A stretch of 62,000 bases of DNA from Lineus longissimus (taxonomy: Eukaryota > Nemertea > Pilidiophora > Heteronemertea > Lineidae): positions 10,662,501 to 10,724,500 of the forward strand of contig NC_088320.1 of the NCBI RefSeq assembly GCF_910592395.1, given 5' to 3'. The notes beneath the pieces were generated by a model. It was not told the origin of the DNA. It worked only from the letters and a program-made list of their open reading frames with translations, and made no database searches. This document shows, in pieces, positions 36,425 through 47,552 of this stretch. The position numbers and the translations under genes are program-made. Each line of letters begins with the position of its first letter. Positions within the stretch are counted from its first letter, which is position 1.

Positions 36425-37582
36425 ATGGTCAAAAAATGCCTGTTGACGAAATGTAGAAGAGGTCGTAGCCTGGAGAAGGACATATCGCTCCACAGTTTCC
36501 TGGAAGACGCCAAAACCAGAGCGAGATGGGTGCAATTTGTCGGGACGCTCGAGCCGTCACTTGACAGGTCGTCAATCGGGACGAGGGGAAAACTGTTGTG
36601 CTCCTTGCACTTTGAACAGGACATGTTCGAGCGCCCACTTTACCTACATATGAATGGACCTAGAGATAGGTGAGTTAAGCGTCATTAGTATTAATTACCC
36701 CTTTCTGGTGCATAATTTTCAAACTATCTTCCCATTCACTTGCAAACTGTAAACATGGTAAACACGGAAGTGAATCGAACAAGGACAATTTTTGGGCTGG
36801 CGTCCGACACGGTTTTTTCTGAGTTTTATGAATGAAAAAATCTTATATTTGTGTTATATTCTATGGTCTCTGTCGGAGACAATCATGATGGATTATTCGT
36901 ACTGAATTCGAATGATAACATTGATAAAAATAGGCGATTACGGAGTCAGAAGTGATGGTGATAGGCCTAACAATTCATCATGATGATATTGTATGACTGT
37001 GCATGGAGGCCCCCCTATGTACCGGTATGCAAACTGAAGTCCTTCATTTGCTATGTCATCTGTCATGTCACCTATTCCCCGATCGTTCCATTAAAAGGAC
37101 TTTTAATTCCTGATCGATCCATTGAACTTATTCTTTATCTTATAGGCACACTAGGAAAAGACTAAAACCAGGTGCTGTGCCCACATCATCATCTGGGTAT
37201 GAGACAGATTTGACCAAGGGAAGTCTCTCAACAAAAAAGAGAAAGAAAATGAGTAAGTTGTGAGTGGGTAGCCAGCAGAAACGTTGGAATGCCTGGTCAG
37301 ATTTGAGTTTTTGATCTAATGCCGCTACATATTCCGAAATCTTGTGTAGACCTCATAAATACTCGGTGTTTATAATCATGAATATGAAGGCATGGGATTG
37401 CTGTTATGACAAAGACAAGGTTAATATTTTGCTGTCATATTTCAGATAGTTCATGATGCCATTGATGCCACAGCCTCTGCTCCTGTACCAGACATGGCAC
37501 TGACAGATGAAGGATCAGAGACAGAGTTGCTATCAGCAGACATTTCGGAGCCTACCCTACCAGTACCATGCCTTGCAGTGCC
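36425..37582 (+). pseudogene. THAP-domain gene, exons 1 to 3 (5' part)
   Basis: Exon 1 (36425-36669) starts MVKKCLLTKCRRG and shows the THAP zinc finger: C-x4-C, then a Trp in RARWVQFV, then C-x2-H in LCSLHF. Exon 2 (37146-37252) completes it with the LKPGAVPT motif that ends THAP domains, so the splice and phase are supported. Exon 3 (from about 37446) encodes an acidic linker (DMALTDEGSETELLSADI). The canonical acceptor CAG at 37445 leads to a stop within four codons, so either the acceptor at 37449 is used or there is a frameshift. At 37582 exon 3 is cut by BEL-2. THAP domains bind DNA and occur in P-type transposases and host regulators. Confidence 0.78.
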
Positions 37583-38388
37583 TGTCGCGTATTTGCTGTA
37601 AATTCCCTTAAAAAGGTTTTTAGGGACACTTTGTTTACTGTCTGGTTTTTTGGGACATGCTGTACAATGGTTCGCAGAATGTTCTGCAGTTTTTCGCTAC
37701 CTCGTGTCACATTTTGTCAACTTCCGCCCAGAAGATTCTTGCGAATTTTCGGGTGCCAATTTTATGCAAATGTACGATGATCTAAATTAACTGTCATCTT
37801 GTAATCACAATCTTGTGGAAAGGGATGATTCTCGCAGCATTGAGTAAGTGGAATTTTCTTCTTGATTGTAGCATTATGAGTGAAATTGTTCATTGAAGTA
37901 GCACATCTTCATGCATGTATGTTTTCCGGGTGATGCCATGTCATTTCGGACACCCTCAACTTCGGCAGGGTTTTGCCGCTTTATCATGTTCTTTTGGATG
38001 CTGTAAACTGTATGTTATATGTCTTAAGGGTTCTATGAGGAACATATCTCTTGCTCAGGCATTTATGTGATGTTTGTAGGCCTATTTGAGGGTGAAGTTG
38101 TAAACTCCTCATGTCCCACGTTTTCTGGTTTAGTTCGTTTGATAAACACCAGGTGGCAGCGCTGCATTGCTTCATGATTCTGTAGCTTTGGATGAAGACA
38201 TTTCAGAAGGAACAACCACATAATTTCAAGTTAAATTCAGTTTATTTAGAGTCTGTATTGTTTGTATTTACAGAAAACCATCACAACTTCTGCGACTCAA
38301 GTCTGTACACAAGATCGTCAGAATAAAAGTCAAAGAAACGGTATAAAGACGTTGCTGTTCATATGTCAGTCCATCCCTGTCGCCCACA
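37583..38388 (+). repeat. BEL-2 5' LTR
   Basis: 806 bp, from TGTCGCG to CGCCCACA; matches the two halves of the 3' LTR closely. Confidence 0.95.
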
Positions 38389-38421
38389 TCAGTTTTTCAA
38401 CGGGGAAAGAAGACAGACATC

Positions 38422-39918
38422 ATGGCAACTCACGGGCTAGATCTACTTGCGGAAGCGATCTCGGCTCGGGGAGAACGTTTAATCGAAGAAGTAACACGAG
38501 AAATCCATGAATTGGAGGCATCATTGACGATGTCTTCAACAGCAGCACGGCCTGTTCCTACACCGAGGGATCCTCGTACGGCAGCACGGCATGCTCACAC
38601 ACCGACGGTACCTCGGATGGCTTCACCGGTGGCTACGCATCATTCGACACCACCGCCTAGGCCAACTCTGAGACCTAGGACAACGTTATCACGTCAACCG
38701 GAACCACGAAGCATCACGCCTCATCCGATGCATACGAGTACACCCAGGAGCGAAGGAGAGCACGCGATGGGAGCTGAGACACCAGTCAAAATTCCAATCG
38801 TGTCTTCCTCTGGGTTGAATCCAGATGCCAAGGAGTTCAGTCATGTAGCTGATCCAAACCTTGCATCACTGCAAGTAGCTCGAGAGCTAAAGAAACCTTC
38901 GATCGATATCGAGAAGTTCAGTGGGGATCCTACACGGTACTCACAGTTTTGCAGACAATTTCATGTGAGAATTGTCAAGAACTCTGATAGTTACGATGAA
39001 TGTATGAGCTTCCTGTTGCAGTTCACAACAGGGGAGGCTCACGATGTAGTGCCAGGCTTTGACGCGAAGCTTAGTTTCGATGCTGCCACTTCGGAATTCA
39101 AAAGACGATACGGGGATTTTACATACGTGTCACAAGCATACGTGAAGAAGGCGCTAGACTGGCCCATGATACGGGTTGACGACCCGCAATCGCTAGACAA
39201 GTATGGCATATTTCTCAGGGAATGCCAGTATGCCATTCAAGAAATGGACGGTATGGGTATACTCGAGTATTCTGAGAACTTACGAAAGCTTGTAGGGAAA
39301 CTGCCACCACGCCTCCACGACAGGTGGCGCTCGATTGCATTCAACAGTCGTGAGAGAGGTGAAGTTCTGACATTTGGTATGTTAGTGGACTTTGTACAGA
39401 AGGAAGCTCGAAAGGTGATGGACCCAGTATATGGTAGGAGTGCCCTGCAGACCAAGTCCCCTGCAGCATCCAACTCTGCTGGGTTCAAACCGCAACCGAA
39501 ACAACGCACCAAGGCCAGGCAAAATACCGCGCAACCGGCCCCGGCTGGGACTCTAATGAATATAGACGCCAAACAAGAGAATAAACCCACTGCTGACAAA
39601 GCCGCAGGCAGTGACTCGCGCAAGTGCACACTGTGTGACGAGACACATAGACTTTTCAAGTGCCAGAAGTTCAGTAACCTGAGTCTAAATGAGAAAAGGA
39701 ATTTAGTGCGCGCACAAAGACTGTGTTATAACTGTCTCGGTCCACGACACACTTCCAAGTACTGTCAGTCTCAAGCTCGCTGCAGAGTGAAGGACTGCGG
39801 TGCTAGTCATCATACCTCATTACATGATTACGCAAAGGGGAAAGACTCCAACCAGGTTCCAGAGGAGAAATCGGTCAAGAACACCTGCTGCCAAACCAAC
39901 CGAAAAGAAGATAGCTAG
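38422..39918 (+). CDS. BEL-2 Gag
   Basis: The 498-codon frame is intact. It starts with MATHGLDLLAEAI and a short helical N-terminus, followed by a Pro/Thr/Arg-rich linker (about residues 45-120). The BEL gag domain follows (IDIEKFSGDPTRYSQFCRQF at about residue 163 and PRLHDRWRSIAF at about 300). Zinc knuckles close it (CTLCDETHRLFKC, CYNCLGPRHTSKYC, CRVKDCGASHH; residues about 410-475). It would form the particle and bind element RNA in the cytoplasm. The frame ends at 39916-39918 and the protease continues in another frame, so pol is reached only by a shift or is broken here. Confidence 0.9.
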   Translation: MATHGLDLLAEAISARGERLIEEVTREIHELEASLTMSSTAARPVPTPRDPRTAARHAHTPTVPRMASPVATHHSTPPPRPTLRPRTTLSRQPEPRSITPHPMHTSTPRSEGEHAMGAETPVKIPIVSSSGLNPDAKEFSHVADPNLASLQVARELKKPSIDIEKFSGDPTRYSQFCRQFHVRIVKNSDSYDECMSFLLQFTTGEAHDVVPGFDAKLSFDAATSEFKRRYGDFTYVSQAYVKKALDWPMIRVDDPQSLDKYGIFLRECQYAIQEMDGMGILEYSENLRKLVGKLPPRLHDRWRSIAFNSRERGEVLTFGMLVDFVQKEARKVMDPVYGRSALQTKSPAASNSAGFKPQPKQRTKARQNTAQPAPAGTLMNIDAKQENKPTADKAAGSDSRKCTLCDETHRLFKCQKFSNLSLNEKRNLVRAQRLCYNCLGPRHTSKYCQSQARCRVKDCGASHHTSLHDYAKGKDSNQVPEEKSVKNTCCQTNRKEDS

Positions 39919-39924
39919 CCAAGG

Positions 39925-42900
39925 TTCCAGTTGGTGCCGGTGTACGTTTACAAGAATGGTAGATCCCTACCCACGATCACCATGCTGGATTCTGCAAGTC
40001 AACTTACGATCATACATCAGTCGCTCGCCAAGGACTTGGGTTTGAAAGGTCGTCAAGGAGAACTCAAGATAAACACTATGAACTCATCTGCTCTCATGGA
40101 TTCTCAGGTTGTTTCATTTAGCATCAAACCTCAGAATCCTAGTCATGGTTCATGTATGCATATCAATGGGGCTTATGCATTGAATGTTAAGAGTTTTCAG
40201 TGTACCACTCAGACATGTTCTCCTAGTTGGGATCGTTGTAAAGATCTTGACATGCCCTCTGAAATCAAGCCAGATCAGGTAAAGTTGCTCGTAGGCCTAG
40301 ATAATCCTGAAGCACATGTGCAGTTAGAAGTGAGAAGGGGTGAGTCGGAGGATCCGTTGGTGGTTCGCACTAACCTGGGTTGGTCATTGATGGGGGTTGA
40401 ATGTAATCGCGAGTCAGAATTTGAGCCAGTCTCCGTCAATGTGATTGGTGTAGACCCACTTGAACTTGAACTTGGAGGAATTTTGGACCACAGAGGCATT
40501 CGGAGTTGCTTCAAAATGCACGAAACCGTCTTCCATGGAGGATCTAAAGACGCAGAAGTTTCTAGAGGATACGACAACATTCCAGGACGGACATTACGTA
40601 GTCGGTATGCTGTGGAGGGACTTGGGACTCGAAGCTCCCAAACAACATTACAGCCGCCAGACGCAGATTCGATCATCTGATGAAGCGGTTTAATCAGGAT
40701 CCAGAGTATGCCAAGTTGTATCAGGAGAAAATGAATGGGTACATTTCCCAGGGTTATGCCAGGCTTATGACTGCGAAAGAGGCGGCAGTGTCTACTCCAC
40801 GTACATGGTACCTGCCACACCACGGGGTGACAAATCCCAACAAACCTGGTAAAGTACGCGTGGTATATGATGCTGCTTCCTCATTCCAAGGCCACTCTCT
40901 GAATAGTGCATTGATGTCAGGACCGGATTTGTTAAACAGCTTGTTCGGGGTGCTACAGCGTTTTAGGTTGAAGCCAGTAGGCCTAGTTACTGATATTCGT
41001 GCAATCACCAGGTAAGGGTACCAGAGAATGACGCCGATTCACTCAGGTTTATTTTCAAGGAGGATGTGGAAACCCCAGGACCGCCACAAACTTATCAAAT
41101 GGTCTCTCATGTGTTTGGGGCCACCGATAGCCCAGCCTGTGCATTGTATGCACTTCGCCGCACAGCTACAGACAACGCGAAAGAATTTAGTCAGGAGGCA
41201 GTCTACATGATCCTACGTGATTCTTACATGGATGACATAGCAGGTGCCATAGGGGAGGTACCGTCCGCTGTTAAGGTTGCACAGGAAGTGGATCTTTTAT
41301 TGATCAAGGGTGGATTTGGAACTCACCAGTGGCTGTCCAATAGTCGAGATGTGATGGAAGCTTTACACAGTCTGGATCTCCTCACCCAGGAGGTTCGATT
41401 CAATCATGATGATCATTACATTCAACGCACGCTTGGAGTACGATGGGACATCCAGTATGACGTCTTCACGTTTGTTAGCCAAGTAAAAAAGGAGAACCCG
41501 ATGACAAAACGAGGATTAGTCAGTACGATGAGTTCAATTTTCGATCCCTGTGGTTTCATAACACCGTTCACACTCAGGGCCAAACTGTTGGCTCAGGATT
41601 TATGGAAGCTGGGAATAGGATGGGATGAGGACCTACCGCCTGAGACGCTGGGAAAATGGCAGGATTGGTTGGGAGAGTTGAATAGGCTACCAGACTTTAA
41701 ACTGCCCAGGTATCGTCCGCAATTCTTGTCATCCGATGACAATATGGAGCTGCATGTGTTCACTGACGTTTCCGAACTATCCTTTGCCGCCTCCGCATAT
41801 TTGCGCTATCCAATCGAGGGTGGATACCACTCCACTGAAAATGTTGTCTATTCCCCGCTTAGAACTTCAGGGGGCGCTGATTGGTTCACGTCTTGGGGGC
41901 ACATTGGAGACCGAGCTCAACTTGCCTATCAAATGCAAAGTATATTGGACAGATTCAGAGATCGTCCTCAAGTACATAAATAATCCAGCTAGGCGCTTTA
42001 AACCATTTGTGGCAAATCGGGTCGCGGAGATACTGGAGAATACAGATGTGTCCGAATGGAGGCATGTTCCTACAGACCAAAATCCTGCTGATATCAGTTC
42101 ACGAGGTCTCACACAGTTGATCGGAAACCGTCTCTGGGTTAATGGCCCAGAATATCTGCAGAAGTCGCAGGAAGAATGGCCCACAAAGAAGTCAGACAGC
42201 AACCACACATTGGAGGACGACGATGTGGAAGTCAAGAAATCTGTGTTGAACATAGGAATGGAGGACAGTCCAGGAGATGATGATGAAATCGCCCAGCCGG
42301 ACCCATATGACGTCTCTCAATTCGTACAGGCGGATCATTTCTCTAAGATGCAGGGACTCGCACGTAGGACTGCTTAGATACAGTGGGCAGTCAATAACTT
42401 CGCGTCAGCTATTCCCAGGCTGAGGACCCCATGCCGAGAACTGGAGATCACTGCTCAGGAATTGGATCAGGCGACTATGATGTGGGTTGGCGTAGCGCAA
42501 CAGGAGAGATATGGAAGGGTGCTGGAGATCCTAAAGGAAGGGAAATCACTCAGTTCGAAAAGCGATTTGTTCAATCTGTTCCCTTTTCTAGATAATCGAT
42601 CAGAATGCATGAGGGTAGGGGGTAGGCTGGATAGGGCGCCTGTACCCGGAGATTCGAAGCATCAGATAATACTTCCCTTTGACCACCACATTACTAGGCT
42701 TCTGGCTGATCAAGTTCATAGCAATTTGAGACACGGAGGGCAAGAGCATATGATCGCAGAAATGAGAAAATTGTATTGGCCAGTCAGAGCAAGGCTCGTC
42801 GCGAAACAAGCAATCCGTCGTTGCTTCTTCTGTTTTCTTAGAAAGGTTAGGCCTAAACTGCCAAGGATGGCAGATCTACCATTACGCCGATTGGATGTAA

Positions 42901-43834
42901 CTTCGGGAGTGTTCCAACATGTTGGGGTAGATTACTGGGGCCTATGTTGGTTAAAGAGCGCAGGAGCACTGTAAAACGGTGGGGTTGCTTATTTACATGC
43001 ATGGTCACGTGCGCTGTTCACTTAGAACTGGCAGATTCACTAGAGACAGACGATTTTCTGATGTGTCTTCGAGCCTTTATAGGGAGGCAAGGACACCCAA
43101 TGGATTTGTCATCAGACAACGGAACGAATTTCAAGGGAGCTGAAGCCGAACTTGCTAGGTGCCTACAAGACTTGGACCAGTCGAAAATCTACGGGCTATT
43201 GTCACCGCATAAGATTACCTGGCATTTCAACCCTCCGGCTGCGCCACATTTCGGGGGCGCCTGGGACAGATTGGTAGCTTCTGTGAAACGTGCGCTGAAC
43301 GCCACCCTTCATAACACGCTTGTCAGCGACACGGTGTTGCGAATCGCCTTGATAGAAGTGGAAGCTGTTATTAACAGCAGGCCTCTTACACACAACAGCC
43401 CAGATCCGGACGATTTGGAGCCGCTAACACCAAACCATTTTCTCTTGGGACGTGCAGATAACAAGGTACCACCAGCGGACTGTGCCGATAAGGAAATCAA
43501 CAGCCATAGGAAGTGGCGCCGATACCAGTCGATCGCCAATCAAGTCCACAGACGATGGCAGACAGAGTATCTGCCTACGCTCACTGCCCGAGATCGATGG
43601 ACAATGGAGAACGAAAACACGGTTGTAGGCAGTTTGGTTACAATAGTCGAGAACAATCAACCCAGAGGGCGCTGGGAGTTGGGCAGAGTGACCGCTGTCT
43701 ACCCTGGGGAAGATGGACGAGTTCGCGCCGTTGACGTTAAAACAGCATCCGCAACGCGTCGTCGCCCAGAAGCCAAAATTTGTGTCTTGGAGGAGGACGC
43801 AAAGCGCACGCCTAGAAATGTTACAGATGAATAG
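39925..43834 (+). pseudogene. BEL-2 pol: protease, RT, RNase H, integrase
   Basis: Protease reads TMLDSASQLTIIH (Asp-Ser-Ala at the usual D-S/T-G site) near 39980. RT begins near 40560 (DGHYVVGMLWRDLGL) and continues in frames 40680-41015 (KVRVVYDAASSFQG) and 41066-41983, with YMDD at 41225-41236. RNase H starts at ELHVFTDVSE near 41750; a frameshift near 41860 leads to VYWTDSEIVLKYI. The zinc region and the start of the integrase core (GVDYWG, 42926) are in frame 42462-42974, with a TAG at 42375-42377 before it. A one-base shift near 42940 leads to frame 42944-43834 (SSDNGTNFKGAEAEL, GGAWDRLVASVKRAL, then the C-terminal domain GRWELGRVTAVYPGEDG). The usual Glu of the GGxWE motif is Asp. Confidence 0.92.
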
Positions 43835-44340
43835 GTCTTAAATTGGTTCGAATCAAACTACTAAACTTTGTAATTTTCAGACAAATCAGTATTAGCAGTC
43901 CAGGATTCAGTACAGTCTAGACTGGCTTGGTTTCAAAGAGGACCATTTGTATTTGATTCAGGTTAAGTAGTTTTCATGCTTGTACCGTTGTAGCCTACAT
44001 GTATGGTTTTCATGTTGCTATGTTTTTCACTTGTATGTGTCATTGGTTTGATTTGGGACACCATAATTTGAAAGAGTTAAAATCAGGCATTTCTGAATCT
44101 AGTTGAAATTTCTGAGTTTGGTAACGGATTGTTACTGGTTGTGACAAGTTATATGGAACAGTATCGCACTGAGTTATGCCTAGTTAAGGTTAATTATACT
44201 AATTAGACAGCAGTTGCTGAGACAGTCTGGGGTTTGTTTGTGTAATCATACACATTTTATTCTTGATTTCTCAGGTTACTGTAAGTTTGATGTACACTTG
44301 TTGTGTTTGTACCCACCTGGGGTACTGGTACCTTACTCCG
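43835..44340 (+). other. BEL-2 3' non-coding region
   Basis: About 500 bases after pol without an ORF of note. Confidence 0.6.
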
Positions 44341-44355
44341 TTAGGGGGGCGGGCA
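44341..44355 (+). promoter_or_regulatory. BEL-2 polypurine tract
   Basis: TTAGGGGGGCGGGCA abuts the 3' LTR start at 44356. Confidence 0.65.
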
Positions 44356-46075
44356 TGTCGCGTATTCGCTGTAAATTCCCTTAAAAAGGTTTTTTGGGAC
44401 ACTTTGTTTACTGTCTGGTTTTTTGGGACATGCTGTACAATGGTTCGCAGAATGTTCTGCAGTTTTTTGCTACCTCGCGTCACATTTTGTCAACTTCCGC
44501 CCAGAAGATTCTTGCGGATTTTCGGGTGCCAATTTTATGCAAATGTACAATGATCTAAATTAACTGTCATCTTGTAATCACAATCTTGTGGGAAGGGATG
44601 ATTCTCGCAGCGTTGAGTAAGTGGAATTTTCTTCTTGATTGTAGCATTATGAGTGAAATTGGTCCTTGAAGTAGCACATCTTCGTGCATGTATGTTTTCC
44701 GGGTGATGCCATGTCATTTCGGACACCCTCAACTTCGGCAGGGTTTTGCCGCTTTATCATGTTCTTTTGGATGCTGTTAACTGTATGTAATATGTGAGGG
44801 GTTCAGGCGCAAAACCCAGTAAGTCCACAATACCCATATTGTTTTAAAACAATAATTTTTGTTTGGGAGTAGGTTCATTGGTTACTGGTTTACTCTCATT
44901 GTAATCAAATAGTTTTTTGGTTGGTAAACAAAAGGCCAGAATTTCAAAAATTAACCTTTATTATGAAAACTAGTTATTAAGCAATTTTGATTGATATTGG
45001 CGGCAAAACTCTGTAAGTCCAAATGCGTTATTTTTGCATAATTCAGTAAGTCCAAAAAATCTGTGTTTGCAAAACCTATCACTGGAAAAATATGCATGAA
45101 AATGTAACAGAACACAACTCAGTTAGCAATGTACTCAAATTGGATTAATAAAAGAGCAAATTCCTGTTTGTGAATAGTTTTGAATGTTAGTGTTTTTTGC
45201 CAGGAGTCTATAGACCAGAAACTACCGACTGTCCGTCACTTGCGAGGCCAAGCCATCCTGCTGTGATAAGTGAATGAAATCAGTACTGGGTACCTCAGAA
45301 AATTTCTGCACAATTTAATTCAATGCCTCCCATAAAGCCAAACTTTTAAAATCCAATTTATTCATCTTAATTTTGCGTAAATTCAGCAGAAATTGACAAA
45401 AAACACGCTATTCTACAGCGAAAGCCTTGCGAACGTGGGCGCCGCCATTTTGTGCGTCATGTGACATGCAGTTCATCAGTGATTGGCTTTCAGGGACTTA
45501 CGTGTTTCTGCACCAATATGGTGGTGGCGTTTACTGGGTTTTGCAAACAAACTGGGTTTAAGGTAGGCATTTACGATGGGACTTACAGGATTTTGCAACA
45601 TTATGATTTGACTAACGTCATCTACATGCCAAAAGCTGTACATTGGTACAGCTATCTCATTTTTCACAGGAATGGCGTTTACGGGGTTTTGCGCCTGAAC
45701 CCCTCATGTCTTAAGGGTTCTATGAGGAACATATCTCTTGCTCAGGCATTTATGTGACGTTTGTAGGCCTATTTGAGGGTGAAGTTGTAAACTCCTCATG
45801 TCCCACGTTTTCTGGTTTAGTTCGTTTGATAAACACCAGGTGGCAGCGCTGCATTGCTTCATGATTCTGTAGCTTTGGATGAAGACATTTCAGAAGGAAC
45901 AACCACATAATTTCAAGTTAAATTCAGTTTTTTTAGAGTCTGTATTGTTTGTATTTACAGAAAACCATCACAACTTCTGCGACTCAAGTCTGTACACAAG
46001 ATCGTCAGAATAAAAGTCAAAGAAACGGTATAAAGACGTTGCTGTTCGTATGTCAGTCCATCCCTGTCGCCCACA
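44356..46075 (+). repeat. BEL-2 3' LTR, interrupted
   Basis: 44356-44795 and 45710-46075 together match the 806-bp 5' LTR; the gap is the nested element at 44796-45705. Confidence 0.95.
44796..45705. mobile_element. 910-bp TIR element in BEL-2 3' LTR
   Basis: Inverted ends GAGGGGTTCAGGCGCAAAAC are at 44796-44815 and in reverse complement at 45686-45705. A 4-bp duplication ATGT lies at 44792-44795 and 45706-45709. The empty site is preserved in the 5' LTR near 38021, so the boundaries are exact within a base or two. Inside are repeated motifs (AACCCAGTAAGTCC, ACTCTGTAAGTCC, ATTCAGTAAGTCC at 44810-45055) and no transposase, so it is non-autonomous. Confidence 0.92.
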
Positions 46076-46080
46076 GTGCC

Positions 46081-47260
46081 CTTGTACTCCCAGTTCAAGT
46101 ACGCGTTGAGCGACCAGCCCATTCCCAGTCCAAAGATGACCCCATACCACCCAAAGAAAAGAAACCAATTGGTAAGTCCTCGTAATTGATATATCATCAG
46201 TCATGTCAGTACCTCCTTTTCTACTCCAATGATTTATTCCTAATTCAAAAATAAAAAGTGTCTTGACAATCCGGGGATTTGTGTTGTAAGAAATAAAAGG
46301 TCTGTTGTTCGCCTTGTTCCCAAATCATCATAGAGTAAATTTATACATTAATAGACTGCATAAATTTCACAAAATTCATTTTGAGTCTGCATGTGTTTTT
46401 TTCTCTCACAGGTAATGAGCTATACGACAAGTTGGTTGAGCTACTACTCAACAAGAGGTTCCTACTTTATGTGAGGATGATGAGTCCTGGGAAGCAAACA
46501 TCAATGCTGGAGGGCTATCACGCAACTGTCAATTACTTCGCTCCCAAAATGTATCATTTCGGTTATCCCACCATGAAAAGCAGGTTAGTAATATATCTCA
46601 CCTCGATCAAAATGAACATGTACAGCTGATAACCCTTGGTTTTGAATATTTCCCGAAGACATATTACTGTAAAGTCCAGTGCAATAAGAGCACAGATACT
46701 CCATACTAAACTAACAATTGACATGTTTCTTTCTCCCTAGATTGCAGCTGGCTGCGCTACATTTTAACGAAAATGCGGATCGCAACCACCTGTGAGGGAG
46801 GATGATGGTACTGCCCGCTTTATTATCATGTTCTCAAAAGCCAAGAACAGGGGTTATTCTGTCAAGATAGTGTTGCCCTCACGCACAATCAGTAAGTGCT
46901 ACATAATGTACTTCATTACCAGCAGATTGCTGCTCAGACATGTCAGACTCTAGTGACCGATGCACTAGTAGGTGGAACTAGTAATTAAATGTGATAAATA
47001 GTTTTCTTATAATGTTTGTTATTTCAATTTCAGATTATATGAAAGCACTCCAGAAAGATGTCTTGATGAAGGTGTGTGACCATGAAACATCACCACAAGA
47101 GCAAGTTCCTCCTTCTCTATGTCATGATTACATACGCCCAGACAAAAATGTTGCCATTGCCGAACACCTTGAATACATTCGATATTCAAAAGACGGGATT
47201 TCAAAAACAATTGGACAGTATTACTTGCATACACTTCAGGAAGAAGTTCATCAGTTCTAA
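46081..47260 (+). pseudogene. THAP-domain gene, rest of exon 3 to exon 6
   Basis: Exon 3 resumes after the BEL-2 duplication and runs to 46171 (donor GTAAGT at 46172). Exon 4 is 46412-46583 (YDKLVELLLNKRFLLYVRMM, then SMLEGYHATVNYFAPKMYHF). Exon 5 is 46741-46891, beginning LQLAALHFNENADRN, with a one-base frameshift at about 46790; after the shift it reads DDGTARFIIMFSKAKNRGYS. Exon 6 is 47034-47260, ending EEVHQF. The exon 4-5 segment matches the C-terminal region (LExxHxxxNxFAPK ... LQLAALHxNENA) of multi-copy invertebrate THAP-linked proteins that look transposase-derived. Splice phases agree except in exon 3, which shows two frame changes. The central domain usual for the family is missing. 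Confidence 0.7.
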
Positions 47261-47412
47261 GTTGAGACATTTTGTGTTGTGTTCACAAGGATGGTGAATA
47301 TCCTATCATTCATTGAACTTTTGAGTGTGATTAGTATTAGTTTGTGTAATTGTGATGGGTTGGCCAATTCCCTTTAAGCAATAGGGCCAAGAGGAGGGGA
47401 ATGTTGAGGAGA

Positions 47413-47552
47413 AAGTTGTTGTTGTCTTCGGCCACTCTCACGGCCCGGCCAGAACGCGCGACTGCAACAACGATCATTGTAAACAGAGAAGTGAAAAGAA
47501 TAAATCCGATCTAATTCATGATATTTTGACGTTTATTATAGTTCCTAAAGAA
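47413..47552 (+). other. Possible LTR fragment
   Basis: A purine tract (CCAAGAGGAGGGGAA) is followed by TGTTGAGGAG, which resembles a polypurine tract plus LTR start. No partner copy is seen. Confidence 0.3.

Larger units (their letters stand above)
37583..46075 (+). mobile_element. BEL-2: complete BEL/Pao element in a THAP-gene exon
   Basis: LTRs are 37583-38388 (806 bp) and 44356-46075 (806 bp once the 910-bp nested element and its 4-bp duplication are removed). A perfect 5-bp target duplication GTGCC is at 37578-37582 and 46076-46080. Gag and pol are of the BEL/Pao type. The insertion point is inside coding exon 3 of the THAP-domain gene. Confidence 0.95.

Noticed and set aside
39237-39659. 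140-codon minus-strand ORF in BEL-2 gag
   Set aside because: Antisense to the intact gag frame; no domain recognised.
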